Source: an uncultured Ruminococcus sp.
GTDB lineage: Bacteria; Bacillota_A; Clostridia; Oscillospirales; Ruminococcaceae
Length of the DNA stretch: 7,455 nt
Direction of reading: 5' to 3'
Assembly: GCA_947303535.1 (NCBI GenBank)
Contig: CAMYYQ010000042.1
Span: forward strand, 1-7,455
Shown: positions 1 through 6,095 of the stretch, piece after piece
Position numbering within the stretch: the stretch's first letter is position 1
Layout of the letters: each line of letters begins with the position of its first letter
Program-made: the position numbers and the translations under genes
Notes under the pieces: generated by a model
The model's input: only the letters and a program-made list of their open reading frames with translations
Database searches by the model: none
Told to the model about the DNA's origin: nothing

Positions 1-45
1 TACGAGGGCTGAAATACATCCGCCCCACTGAAAGGATAAATAGTT

Positions 46-402
46 ATGCCGATAGCACAGATGAAAACGAACTTCAGGTTCAGCTCCCCCGCTGCAAGGA
101 CAGACTTCCTTGACGAGGCGGCAAGCGAGCTGGCTGAGATACTCAGGAAGCCCCTGCCTGCAATAATGGTAATGCTGGACGACTGTGCAATGTATATGAA
201 CCGCTCGGAGGATACGGTGTTCTTCGCCGAGTTCAGATACATACTCCCGCAGGAGTGCACAGACGACAAGGCCGCCTTCCTGAAGGAACTGGCTGACAGG
301 ATGCTCAGCCTTATACAGAAGCATACAAAAGTCGACCCCTACCGCATATATATGCAGTTCACCGAAATGACCCGCGAGGGCGCCTGGCGGTATACGGGCT
401 GA
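46..402 (+). CDS. MIF-family tautomerase (phenylpyruvate tautomerase-like)
   Basis: This 118-residue protein has the length and layout of the macrophage migration inhibitory factor branch of the tautomerase superfamily. These are trimeric cytosolic enzymes that use the amino-terminal proline, exposed by Met removal, as a base for keto-enol tautomerisation. The sequence starts Met-Pro, followed by a first strand ending KTN (residues 7-9, compare NTN in MIF). Lys35-Pro36 aligns with the MIF active-site Lys32-Pro33. The C-terminal part DPYRIYMQF (97-105) matches the MIF SPDRVYINY segment, and the protein ends WRYTG like the MIF WNNSTFA tail. The MIF CxxC redox motif is absent (FAEF at 59-63), and Gln104 replaces the MIF Asn97. 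The start is supported by AAAGGA at 31-36, nine bases upstream. It is the first complete gene of the operon, 24 bases before the hydrolase. The fold assignment is fairly secure. The substrate is unknown, with an aryl- or alkyl-pyruvate as one possibility. Confidence 0.8.
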   Translation: MPIAQMKTNFRFSSPAARTDFLDEAASELAEILRKPLPAIMVMLDDCAMYMNRSEDTVFFAEFRYILPQECTDDKAAFLKELADRMLSLIQKHTKVDPYRIYMQFTEMTREGAWRYTG

Positions 403-426
403 TTTAAACGAAAGGAACAGATAAAT

Positions 427-1548
427 ATGAAATGGGCAATCAGAGACCTTCTCAATCCCGTGGCAACACGATCCTTACTCTATGGCGCTGATCCCTTCGA
501 TCTTGAATACATACTCAAGAAGATAGACAGTATCAAGGTCAAGAGCGGCAAACAGATACAGGGAGTATGGCTGGACGAATGGCACGCAAAGATAGACCGC
601 TATGCTGAGCTCCGCGACAAGGCAGAGGCTGCAGGCAATCTTGTCTCAGCAAGAGAATATGCGAAAATGGTGGCACAGTGCCACTACGCCTGCTTTATGA
701 TAAATATAGAGGACGTCGAGCACAAGAGAGAGATCTACAGCGGTCTTGAGGAGAGCTACAGACGCTACATAAAGCTCTGCGGGAACAGGATACAGTATAT
801 CGAGATAGATACGAAATACGGCAAGCTCCCCGCTTATATACACTTCCCCGATTCGGGCAGAAAGAAGAACTATCCCGTTGTCATCACCTACTCGGGCATA
901 GGCAGCTGCAAGGAGGAGCTTGAAATGCTGGCCGCTCCCCTCAACGAGAGAGGCATCGCAGTGATAACTCCCGATATGCCCGGCGCAGGCGGAGCTATCA
1001 TCCACAACGGCATCAAGTGCGGCGGCAAGGAGATAGAGGCCGCATTTGAGGGCATATACAACTACATCGACGGCACAGACAAGCTCAGCAGCACAGAGCT
1101 GGGCAACTTCGGACTCTGCATGGGCGGCGGCTACGCCTTCCGCTCAACGGTAAAGCGCAAGAACGCAAAGGTATGCGTAAGCCTCTTCCCTCTTCTCATG
1201 AACTTTGCGGATCAGGACAGCATACCCGTATGGATGAAGCGCGGCAAGTGGAGCTCCTACCAGTACGGCGACGATTACCTCGAGGGTATGAAGAAGCTGG
1301 AGCAGGGCACACACAAGTCGGACTTCCTCATGGTGTACAGCAGCGACGACAACTGGATGACTCCCGAGGCCTCACAGAAGCTTCTCAGCAAGGCAAAGGG
1401 CTACAAGGAGTGCATACACATAGAGGATAAGCCTGCATACGTCTCCGAGGAGACCATCATGCACGCAATGCCCGTGGGCGAGCAGTACCACTGGGTAAAG
1501 CATATCGCAGCGGACTTCATCGCTGCAAGACTTAACGGGGGAAAATAA
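427..1548 (+). CDS. Alpha/beta hydrolase with helical cap and Cys nucleophile elbow (FrsA / 2,6-dihydroxypseudooxynicotine hydrolase-like)
   Basis: This 373-residue cytosolic protein has two parts. Residues about 1-120 are a mainly helical N-terminal domain, with tryptophans at 48 and 52 and an AAGNLVSAREYAKM segment. This resembles the cap of the FrsA/DHPON hydrolase group, whose best-known member cleaves a C-C bond in a diketone-type substrate. Residues about 125-370 are the alpha/beta hydrolase core: a strand and oxyanion turn at VVITYSGIG (151-159), TPDMPGAGG (181-189), and the nucleophile elbow GLCMGG (229-234). The nucleophile is therefore Cys231, as in dienelactone hydrolases, where Ser is usual for this fold. 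The likely acid is Asp307 or Asp308 (YSSDDNW). The histidine is ambiguous between His346 and His355. AAAGGA at 411-416 supports the start. It lies between the tautomerase and the ligase, whose start is two bases after its stop, so it is co-expressed with them. The substrate is not deducible. Ester, lactone or C-C bond cleavage are all possible. Confidence 0.82.
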   Translation: MKWAIRDLLNPVATRSLLYGADPFDLEYILKKIDSIKVKSGKQIQGVWLDEWHAKIDRYAELRDKAEAAGNLVSAREYAKMVAQCHYACFMINIEDVEHKREIYSGLEESYRRYIKLCGNRIQYIEIDTKYGKLPAYIHFPDSGRKKNYPVVITYSGIGSCKEELEMLAAPLNERGIAVITPDMPGAGGAIIHNGIKCGGKEIEAAFEGIYNYIDGTDKLSSTELGNFGLCMGGGYAFRSTVKRKNAKVCVSLFPLLMNFADQDSIPVWMKRGKWSSYQYGDDYLEGMKKLEQGTHKSDFLMVYSSDDNWMTPEASQKLLSKAKGYKECIHIEDKPAYVSEETIMHAMPVGEQYHWVKHIAADFIAARLNGGK

Positions 1549-1550
1549 GG

Positions 1551-3110
1551 ATGTCAAAGAAGTTTTTCGATTACTACAGCAGATACGCTCAGGAAACTCC
1601 TGACAAGGTTCTGCTGAGGATAGATGAGAACGAGCTCACCTACGGTCAGTTCATGGAAAAGACCGCCGTTCTCGGCTCTGCCATGAAGAAAGCAGGCATA
1701 GGCGCCAACGATAAGGTGGGCATATGTATGCCCAACAGCATCGAGTGGTATCTGGTGTTCTGGTCTGCGGTAAGGATAGGCGCACAGCCCGTGCCCATGG
1801 ATCCCCAGAGCGGCTCTCTCGAGCTCTCAAGGCTCATACCCGCCACCACCTCAAAGGTGATGTTCATTACCGAGATGTACAGAAACAACAATAACTTCGG
1901 AGCTGTATGCGAGCTCATACCTGCCAGTCTCACCCTTGACAGGGTCATCTGCTTCGCCGACGACAGCGTTATCCCGCAGGACAGCTGCTATATCTCCGCC
2001 GAAAAGTTCATGGCAGAGTACGGCAGCAGTGACTGCGATATATTCGAGCCCGAGTACCTCCACACCATGTCACTTGCCTGCACATCGGGCAGCACAGGTA
2101 CTCCCAAGATACTCTCCGTACCTTCGGGCGGCTTCCTGTCCACACAGGAGGATATGGGCGACTATCTGGAATTCAGATCCGACGACGTTATGATGCTGGG
2201 CATGACCCTCTATCATCAGGGCGGCTTCGGCATGGGTCAGCAGATGGTGCTCAAGGGCGGTACGGTAATGTACCAGCCTCAGTTCAACCCCATAACCTTC
2301 CTTGAAACTGTTCAGAAGTACAGGATAAACGTTATCCAGCTCACCTCCACTCTTGCAAAGGTTCTGCTGTCCACACCCGATTTTGACAAGTACGACCTTT
2401 CAAGCGTCCGTATCTGCTACTTCGCGGGAGAAGTTCTCCCCAGGGAGATAGCCGATATCTTCGTTGAGAAGCTTGGTATCCGTGTAGTAAACGTTATCGG
2501 TTCTTCCGAGACCTGCACAATGGTCGTATGGGATTCCGCTATCGACAACGGTACAGACCCAAGTGACTTCAAGAAGCTCAGCTTCACTGATGTACGTGTA
2601 ATCGACGAAAACAAGAATGAAGTACCCGAGGGCGAAACAGGTGAGCTGTGTGTATATACAGACGGCGTTATCACTGAATATTTCGGCAATCCCGAGCTCT
2701 CCGCTGAGAAGATACTCACAGACGAGCAGGGCAGACGCTGGTTCTGCACAGGCGACCTTGTAAACAAGCTTCCCGGCGGTATAGTACGTTTCGCAGGAAG
2801 AAGCAAGCGTATAATCAAGCGCGGCGGAAACCTCGTTCACGCTGAGGAAGTTGAGGCTTGTCTCCTTACTCATCCAAAGATAGCAGCAGCTGCTGTTACT
2901 GATGAGCCGCATCCTGTTATCGGACAGCAGATCGTTGCATATATCCAGCCAAAGGGCGAAGAAAAGGTTACCCGCGGTGAGCTGGCTCGCTACTTCGACG
3001 GAAAGCTCTCAGCATACAAAGTACCTGATAAGGTAGTTCTCGTTGAGGAAATACCAAAGGATATCGGCAAGATACAGTTCAAATACCTGAGAAAAAAGGA
3101 GTATAAATAA
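1551..3110 (+). CDS. Free-standing AMP-forming acyl/aryl acid ligase (ANL superfamily)
   Basis: This 519-residue protein carries the complete core motifs of adenylate-forming enzymes. These are the P-loop-like A3 motif TSGSTGTPK (178-186), A5 GSSET (317-321), A7 TGD (400-402) with the ribose-binding Asp402, the hinge/A8 region GRSKRIIKRGG (416-426), and the C-terminal catalytic lysine in IGKIQ (Lys507). It makes an acyl-adenylate from a carboxylic acid and ATP, then transfers the acyl group to a thiol. The A4 position reads YHQGG (221-225), with the His typical of acyl-CoA and aryl-CoA ligases. It lacks the Asp that binds the alpha-amino group in amino-acid-activating NRPS domains, so the substrate is probably a fatty, aryl or other simple acid. 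The thiol acceptor is probably the carrier protein encoded immediately downstream with a one-base overlap (TAATG), though CoA cannot be excluded. The ribosome binding site is weak (GGGGGA near 1537), which suggests translation coupled to the hydrolase gene. Codon choice changes markedly inside the gene near 2400. Confidence 0.93.
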   Translation: MSKKFFDYYSRYAQETPDKVLLRIDENELTYGQFMEKTAVLGSAMKKAGIGANDKVGICMPNSIEWYLVFWSAVRIGAQPVPMDPQSGSLELSRLIPATTSKVMFITEMYRNNNNFGAVCELIPASLTLDRVICFADDSVIPQDSCYISAEKFMAEYGSSDCDIFEPEYLHTMSLACTSGSTGTPKILSVPSGGFLSTQEDMGDYLEFRSDDVMMLGMTLYHQGGFGMGQQMVLKGGTVMYQPQFNPITFLETVQKYRINVIQLTSTLAKVLLSTPDFDKYDLSSVRICYFAGEVLPREIADIFVEKLGIRVVNVIGSSETCTMVVWDSAIDNGTDPSDFKKLSFTDVRVIDENKNEVPEGETGELCVYTDGVITEYFGNPELSAEKILTDEQGRRWFCTGDLVNKLPGGIVRFAGRSKRIIKRGGNLVHAEEVEACLLTHPKIAAAAVTDEPHPVIGQQIVAYIQPKGEEKVTRGELARYFDGKLSAYKVPDKVVLVEEIPKDIGKIQFKYLRKKEYK

Positions 3111-3361
3111 TGAATAATCTTAAATTTGAAGACTTCACACAGGCAATTTCCGATTATGTAGGCGTTGACGCTTCAGAGATAACAAGAGATACAGACGTTT
3201 ACGACGATCTCTACCTCGATTCACTCGGACTTTTCGGTCTCGGTTCAGAGATAACAGAGACTTTCAAGCTCAATGTACCTCTTTCACTGGTTGCTTCTAT
3301 CAGCAAGGTAGGCGAGATATTCGATCTCCTCAACGAAAAGGGCACACCTGTTGAGGAATAA
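3110..3361 (+). CDS. Free-standing acyl/peptidyl carrier protein
   Basis: This 83-residue acidic protein has the size and four-helix pattern of a discrete carrier protein. The phosphopantetheine attachment site is Ser38 in LYLDSLGLFGL (34-44), matching the DSL signature at the start of helix II. The upstream stretch, with DTDVYDDL before DSL, is also typical. It must be converted to the holo form by a phosphopantetheinyl transferase, and none is in this window. The start codon overlaps the ligase stop by one base, and AAGGAG at 3096-3101 lies eight bases upstream of the ATG. A thioesterase gene follows almost without a gap. The context argues for a dedicated pathway carrier, not the fatty acid synthesis AcpP: it has a private ligase and thioesterase, there are no fab genes nearby, and it is divergent around the site (YLDSLGLF). 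It could be charged by the adjacent ligase. Confidence 0.92.
   Translation: MNNLKFEDFTQAISDYVGVDASEITRDTDVYDDLYLDSLGLFGLGSEITETFKLNVPLSLVASISKVGEIFDLLNEKGTPVEE
3353..3357 (+). promoter_or_regulatory. Ribosome binding site that fixes the thioesterase start
   Basis: GAGGA lies five bases before the ATG at 3363, inside the last codons of the carrier protein gene. It favours this ATG over the in-frame TTG at 3351, which would have no equally good site. Confidence 0.6.
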
Positions 3362-3362
3362 T

Positions 3363-4064
3363 ATGGTACTATTCTTCTTCTCACACGCAGGCGGCTCAGC
3401 AAAGAGCTATGTCTCATTCAAGCGTTTCCTGCCAAAGGATACGACAGTTATACCTATGGAGCTTTCAGGACGCTTTACGCGCCTGTCAGAGCCTATGCTG
3501 GATAATGTTGCCGACTGTGTAGCAGACCTCATAGAACAGCACTCCGAGCAGCTCACAGGCGAATATGCACTTTTCGGTCACAGCATGGGTACAGTCCTTG
3601 TGACGGAATTTGTACGACAGACAAAGGCAAAGGGACTACCACAGCCCTGTCACATCTTTCTTTCGGGAAAAAATCCTCCCGATGAAGGTGTACACTGCTT
3701 CGAGAATATAGAAACTGCCTCCGATGAAGAAATAATATCATTCTTCACAGCAAATTCGCTCTCGTCCGCTACACCTGTTCCGCAGCAGGATCATGCATTT
3801 GTAAAACTTCTCAACCGCATACTGTGTACAGATGTGCGTATGGCTGAAAAATACAATGCTTCACCTGATGATATTAAATTCGACTGCGATATAACAGTTA
3901 TCTATGGCACAGAAGATCCTCTTATGCAGAATGTGGATATGAGCAGCTGGAGCAGATATACAAACGGCAAATGCAGTCTGTACCCGTTTTCGGGCGACCA
4001 TTTCTACTATCAGCAGCATAAGGAAGAAGTCTGCAATATTATAAAAGAAAAACTGCATATATGA
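3363..4064 (+). CDS. Type II thioesterase (GrsT / SrfAD / RifR-like)
   Basis: This 233-residue alpha/beta hydrolase belongs to the external thioesterases of NRPS/PKS systems, which hydrolyse acyl groups from carrier-protein phosphopantetheine to unblock or release them. It shows the family landmarks in order: FFFSHAGGS near the N-terminus (oxyanion loop), ELSGRFTRLSEP (about 33-44; the usual form is E-x-P-G-R), the nucleophile elbow GHSMG with Ser74, the acid Asp185 in YGTEDPL, and His213 in SGDHFYY. The ATG at 3363 is preferred because GAGGA at 3353-3357 lies five bases upstream. An in-frame TTG at 3351 would add four residues and overlap the carrier gene. The ATG sits one base after the carrier stop, so the two are translationally coupled. 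It is the last gene of the operon, followed by a hairpin. A typical editing enzyme is the default. In a pathway with no other release domain visible, it could instead be the product-releasing enzyme. Confidence 0.9.
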   Translation: MVLFFFSHAGGSAKSYVSFKRFLPKDTTVIPMELSGRFTRLSEPMLDNVADCVADLIEQHSEQLTGEYALFGHSMGTVLVTEFVRQTKAKGLPQPCHIFLSGKNPPDEGVHCFENIETASDEEIISFFTANSLSSATPVPQQDHAFVKLLNRILCTDVRMAEKYNASPDDIKFDCDITVIYGTEDPLMQNVDMSSWSRYTNGKCSLYPFSGDHFYYQQHKEEVCNIIKEKLHI

Positions 4065-4066
4065 TC

Positions 4067-4111
4067 ACAATGGCGGATAAGAGGTCATTCCTCTTTATCC
4101 GCCATTGTTTT
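4067..4111 (+). terminator. Hairpin terminator of the ligase/carrier operon
   Basis: An 18-base left arm (4067-4084, ACAATGGCGG...GAGG) pairs with a 19-base right arm (4090-4108) around the loop TCATT, with a single bulged base, and is followed by TTTT. It begins three bases after the thioesterase stop. The T-run is short, but the stem is very long. It also lies about 35 bases downstream of the convergent minus-strand gene and could stop that transcript, although no T-run follows it in that direction. Confidence 0.8.
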
Positions 4112-4144
4112 ACCCTCATTGAACAATTTTTATATCTGTTTTTC

Positions 4145-4693
4145 TTAAATAGGCAGTGGTCCCGGTTTGACGGGAATTGTCGGCTCAGGTCTCGGAACAG
4201 GATCAAGAACAGGAGGCAGTATCCTTACATTTACAGCTGCTGTATCAGTTATCCATAAACGGCCTATCATAGTTACAACGCAGAAGTATTTGCCGGGTGT
4301 ATAGGCTTTATATGTGTATGAAGTAGCTCCCTCGATAGGACCGTTCTCATCATACCACTGAAATCTGAGTCTAAGCAGGTCTATATCGTCCATTGAAAGT
4401 ATTATTTTCTCAGGTCTTGGAAAGGAATGAGCTTCGTCTAACAGTTTGTATTTCTTGCCCACTTCAAGAACAGCAGCTTCACCGAGCCTTATATTGAACT
4501 TATTCTGCTTCAGTACGAACTCTGTGTTTTTGTATGGATTAAAAGTACGACCGGACTGTGGTTTTAGCTCTGGTTCTAATTTTACAATATTTTCCGGATC
4601 TAAGCTTTTCGCGCCTGCGGGTAAAGCTGTCAGACCGCACAGCAGAACGGCACTTGATAGTATGCATAGTGTTTTTTTCATGATCGTTTTCAT
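4145..4693 (-). CDS. Secreted protein with Ig-like core and proline-rich tail, function unknown
   Basis: I do not recognise this 182-residue protein as a named family. Residues 1-28 are a clear Sec signal peptide: a basic start, a hydrophobic stretch CILSSAVLLCGLTAL and an AGA cleavage site before Lys29. The signal cysteines do not form a good lipobox (LLC), so a lipoprotein is unlikely. The segment about 111-142 (FQWYDENGPIEG, then TYKAYTPGKYFCVV) resembles the central part of bacterial Ig-like domains, with a buried Trp113 and the pattern of 'pG.Y.V.V'. It ends in a proline-rich tail (160-182) alternating Pro with Val, Glu and Lys, and has no LPxTG motif. A perfect AAGGAGG complement (4701-4707) lies seven bases before the start, which excludes the internal Met5. 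It is convergent to the ligase operon and has its own upstream region. A cell-envelope or adhesion role is an inference only. Confidence 0.78.
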   Translation of the reverse strand: MKTIMKKTLCILSSAVLLCGLTALPAGAKSLDPENIVKLEPELKPQSGRTFNPYKNTEFVLKQNKFNIRLGEAAVLEVGKKYKLLDEAHSFPRPEKIILSMDDIDLLRLRFQWYDENGPIEGATSYTYKAYTPGKYFCVVTMIGRLWITDTAAVNVRILPPVLDPVPRPEPTIPVKPGPLPI

Positions 4694-4700
4694 ATAAGCC

Positions 4701-4707
4701 CCTCCTT
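4701..4707 (-). promoter_or_regulatory. Strong Shine-Dalgarno site of the secreted-protein gene
   Basis: The minus strand reads AAGGAGG, seven bases before the ATG at 4693. It decides between this start and the in-frame ATG at 4681, which would have an overlong spacer. Confidence 0.7.
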
Positions 4708-4759
4708 AGTAGTTATTTAGTGTATATTGGAACGTTTCACGTAAATTCATCGTGACTTT

Positions 4760-4768
4760 ATTTTATCA
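4760..4768 (-). promoter_or_regulatory. Candidate extended -10 element for the secreted-protein gene
   Basis: The minus strand reads TGATAAAAT, that is, TG-N followed by a TATAAT-like hexamer, about 67 bases before the start codon. No convincing -35 box lies 17 bases upstream, which is tolerable for extended -10 promoters. It lies between the gene and the dyad at 4793-4821. This is a weak call from AT-rich sequence. Confidence 0.3.
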
Positions 4769-4792
4769 CACAGTTCTGAAAAATGATAGATA

Positions 4793-4821
4793 ACAAATGT
4801 CATTACTGTAGTGACATTTGT
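4793..4821. promoter_or_regulatory. 29-bp palindrome, probable two-site operator
   Basis: The two 14-base arms (4793-4806 and 4808-4821) are reverse complements except for one position, around a single central T. Each arm holds an ACA-NN-TGT dyad (4793-4800 and 4814-4821), and their centres are 21 bp apart, about two helical turns. This fits binding of two repressor or activator dimers on one face of DNA. It lies upstream of the candidate -10 element of the minus-strand secreted-protein gene. An RNA hairpin is the alternative, because a CACTTTTT run follows on the plus strand, but no plus-strand gene ends here. Confidence 0.5.
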
Positions 4822-4857
4822 CACTTTTTGCAGCATATTGGTACTACAAATATAAAC

Positions 4858-4881
4858 AAGGGCGCACTTCCGTGCGCCCTT
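4858..4881 (-). terminator. Rho-independent terminator of the ABC exporter operon
   Basis: Read on the minus strand, the GC-rich stem GGGCGCAC / GTGCGCCC closes a GGAA (GNRA) tetraloop and extends by two A-T pairs. It is followed by the U-rich run TTGTTTATATTT. It lies 24 bases after the stop of the last permease gene, so it separates the exporter transcript from the secreted-protein gene downstream. Confidence 0.88.
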
Positions 4882-4904
4882 TCTGCTCAATATTAATTTA
4901 CATC

Positions 4905-6095
4905 TTAATGCTCAGCAGCTGCTGCTTTTTTTACGGCAGTACCGATAGCTGCACCGCTATACTTTACCTTGCGGACAAGCAGAGTGATAATGACCATAGC
5001 TGCTGCAAATCCTAACTGTATCAGATAGCACTGTACTACTTCACTTAATTCAAACTGAGTGATATCAGCTATCATGTTATTTGCTCTTACGTACCAGTAA
5101 GCTGGCAAGAACCTTGCAACAGAAAGCACCTTGTCGCTGAGTACTTCCACGGGGATAAATATACCGCAGAAGAAGCTCATACCAAGTCCCAGCACCTGTG
5201 TTATCAGATTGAGTACGTTGTCCTTGGGTTCAAAGCTTGCTACAAGCACAGCCATAGTGCCGACAACTATCGAGAATATGAAGCTGTTGAGAACTGCATA
5301 CCATGCTCTCCCTGTGTATACCTCCTTGTTTAGTATCATACCTGCTACCATAAACAGCAGCCATATTATAAACACAAACAGGAAGCTTCCGAGGAAAAGC
5401 TGGAATGTATATGATGATTCTTTCAGGCATGAACAGCTTGTACGGTAGCGTATATCCTTTTTGTTCATAGTAACAAGTACAAGGCTTACCACACTGATAA
5501 TGATAGATACGAGTATATATGGCATATACTGGAAGTAGCCTGCAAAATCAACGCTGAAGTGTGAATTGCCGCCTTTGTCTGCTCTGAACATATTTACCTC
5601 TGCATTCTGAGACAATGCTTCTTCTGCACTTGCAACAGCCTCATCAAAGGTATTGCCCATGCTGAGATAAGCCTTTACAGAGTTGACATACTCGTCAAGC
5701 ACCTGTCCCATATACACTACAGAAAAGCTGTCGTCCATGTGATAGCTGCCAAAAAGCTCTGATGTTTCCCCTGCTTTGATCTTTTCAGCGTAGCCCTTGT
5801 TGATTATGAGAGCATAATCAATTCTTTTGTAGTAAAGCGAATCTATGATAATATCCCTGTCATTCTCTATTTCAACTATATCATTGTTTTTCTTTATAAA
5901 GTCTGCCAGAGCGTGACTTTCGGCAGTATCGTCCTCATCGAATATGCATACATTGAGCCTGCTTGCTTCAAACTTGTTGTCCTTGGTGGAAGCATTTGCA
6001 ATTATTGCGGATATTACAATAAAGCAGACAATATATATCAATGCTGAGGGAAGCCTGCTCCTCATTACCTTGAACATAGCCTTAAATACTTGCAT
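4905..6095 (-). CDS. ABC-2 type exporter permease (second of pair)
   Basis: This 396-residue inner-membrane protein has the layout of the ABC2_membrane_3 (ABC-2) permeases. There is one N-terminal membrane helix (about 17-35) and a large, mostly charged extracytoplasmic region (about 36-187). Five further helices follow (about 188-209, 230-253, 266-288, 297-317 and 353-374). The segment GMSFFCGIFIPVEVLS (305-320) resembles the conserved 'G.f.P...lP' region of this family. The C-terminus is a short basic and alanine-rich tail (VKKAAAAEH). It overlaps the preceding permease gene by 14 bases. An AAGGAGG-type site (6101-6109 region) supports the start at 6095. With the partner permease and the ATPase it should form an exporter for a lipid-like or peptide-like small molecule or drug. 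The substrate cannot be told from sequence. Confidence 0.9.
   Translation of the reverse strand: MQVFKAMFKVMRSRLPSALIYIVCFIVISAIIANASTKDNKFEASRLNVCIFDEDDTAESHALADFIKKNNDIVEIENDRDIIIDSLYYKRIDYALIINKGYAEKIKAGETSELFGSYHMDDSFSVVYMGQVLDEYVNSVKAYLSMGNTFDEAVASAEEALSQNAEVNMFRADKGGNSHFSVDFAGYFQYMPYILVSIIISVVSLVLVTMNKKDIRYRTSCSCLKESSYTFQLFLGSFLFVFIIWLLFMVAGMILNKEVYTGRAWYAVLNSFIFSIVVGTMAVLVASFEPKDNVLNLITQVLGLGMSFFCGIFIPVEVLSDKVLSVARFLPAYWYVRANNMIADITQFELSEVVQCYLIQLGFAAAMVIITLLVRKVKYSGAAIGTAVKKAAAAEH

Noticed and set aside
646..1005. Minus-strand open frame of 119 codons inside the hydrolase gene
   Set aside because: It is antisense to the cap and core of the hydrolase, its product has no family features, and it is explained by the biased third positions of the real gene.
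2400..2912. Minus-strand open frame of 170 codons inside the ligase gene
   Set aside because: It is fully antisense to conserved ligase motifs (A5 to A8). It has no recognisable protein features, and I saw no reason to prefer it over the obvious plus-strand gene.
3351..3362. TTG start giving a 237-residue thioesterase
   Set aside because: It overlaps the carrier gene. The ATG at 3363 has GAGGA at proper distance, and the family motif begins right after it.
4061..4258. Plus-strand open frame of 65 codons starting at the thioesterase stop
   Set aside because: It runs through the terminator hairpin and antisense into the secreted-protein gene. The product has no domain-like pattern.
4806..4829. 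GTGAC-ATTT-GTCAC-TTTTT as a plus-strand terminator
   Set aside because: The stem is only five pairs and no plus-strand gene ends nearby. The larger symmetric dyad explains the same bases better.
4926..4932. Seven-T run near the end of the second permease as a programmed frameshift site
   Set aside because: It lies in the last ten codons after the final membrane helix. There is no stimulatory structure or alternative frame of interest, and the annotated stop is followed by a good terminator.
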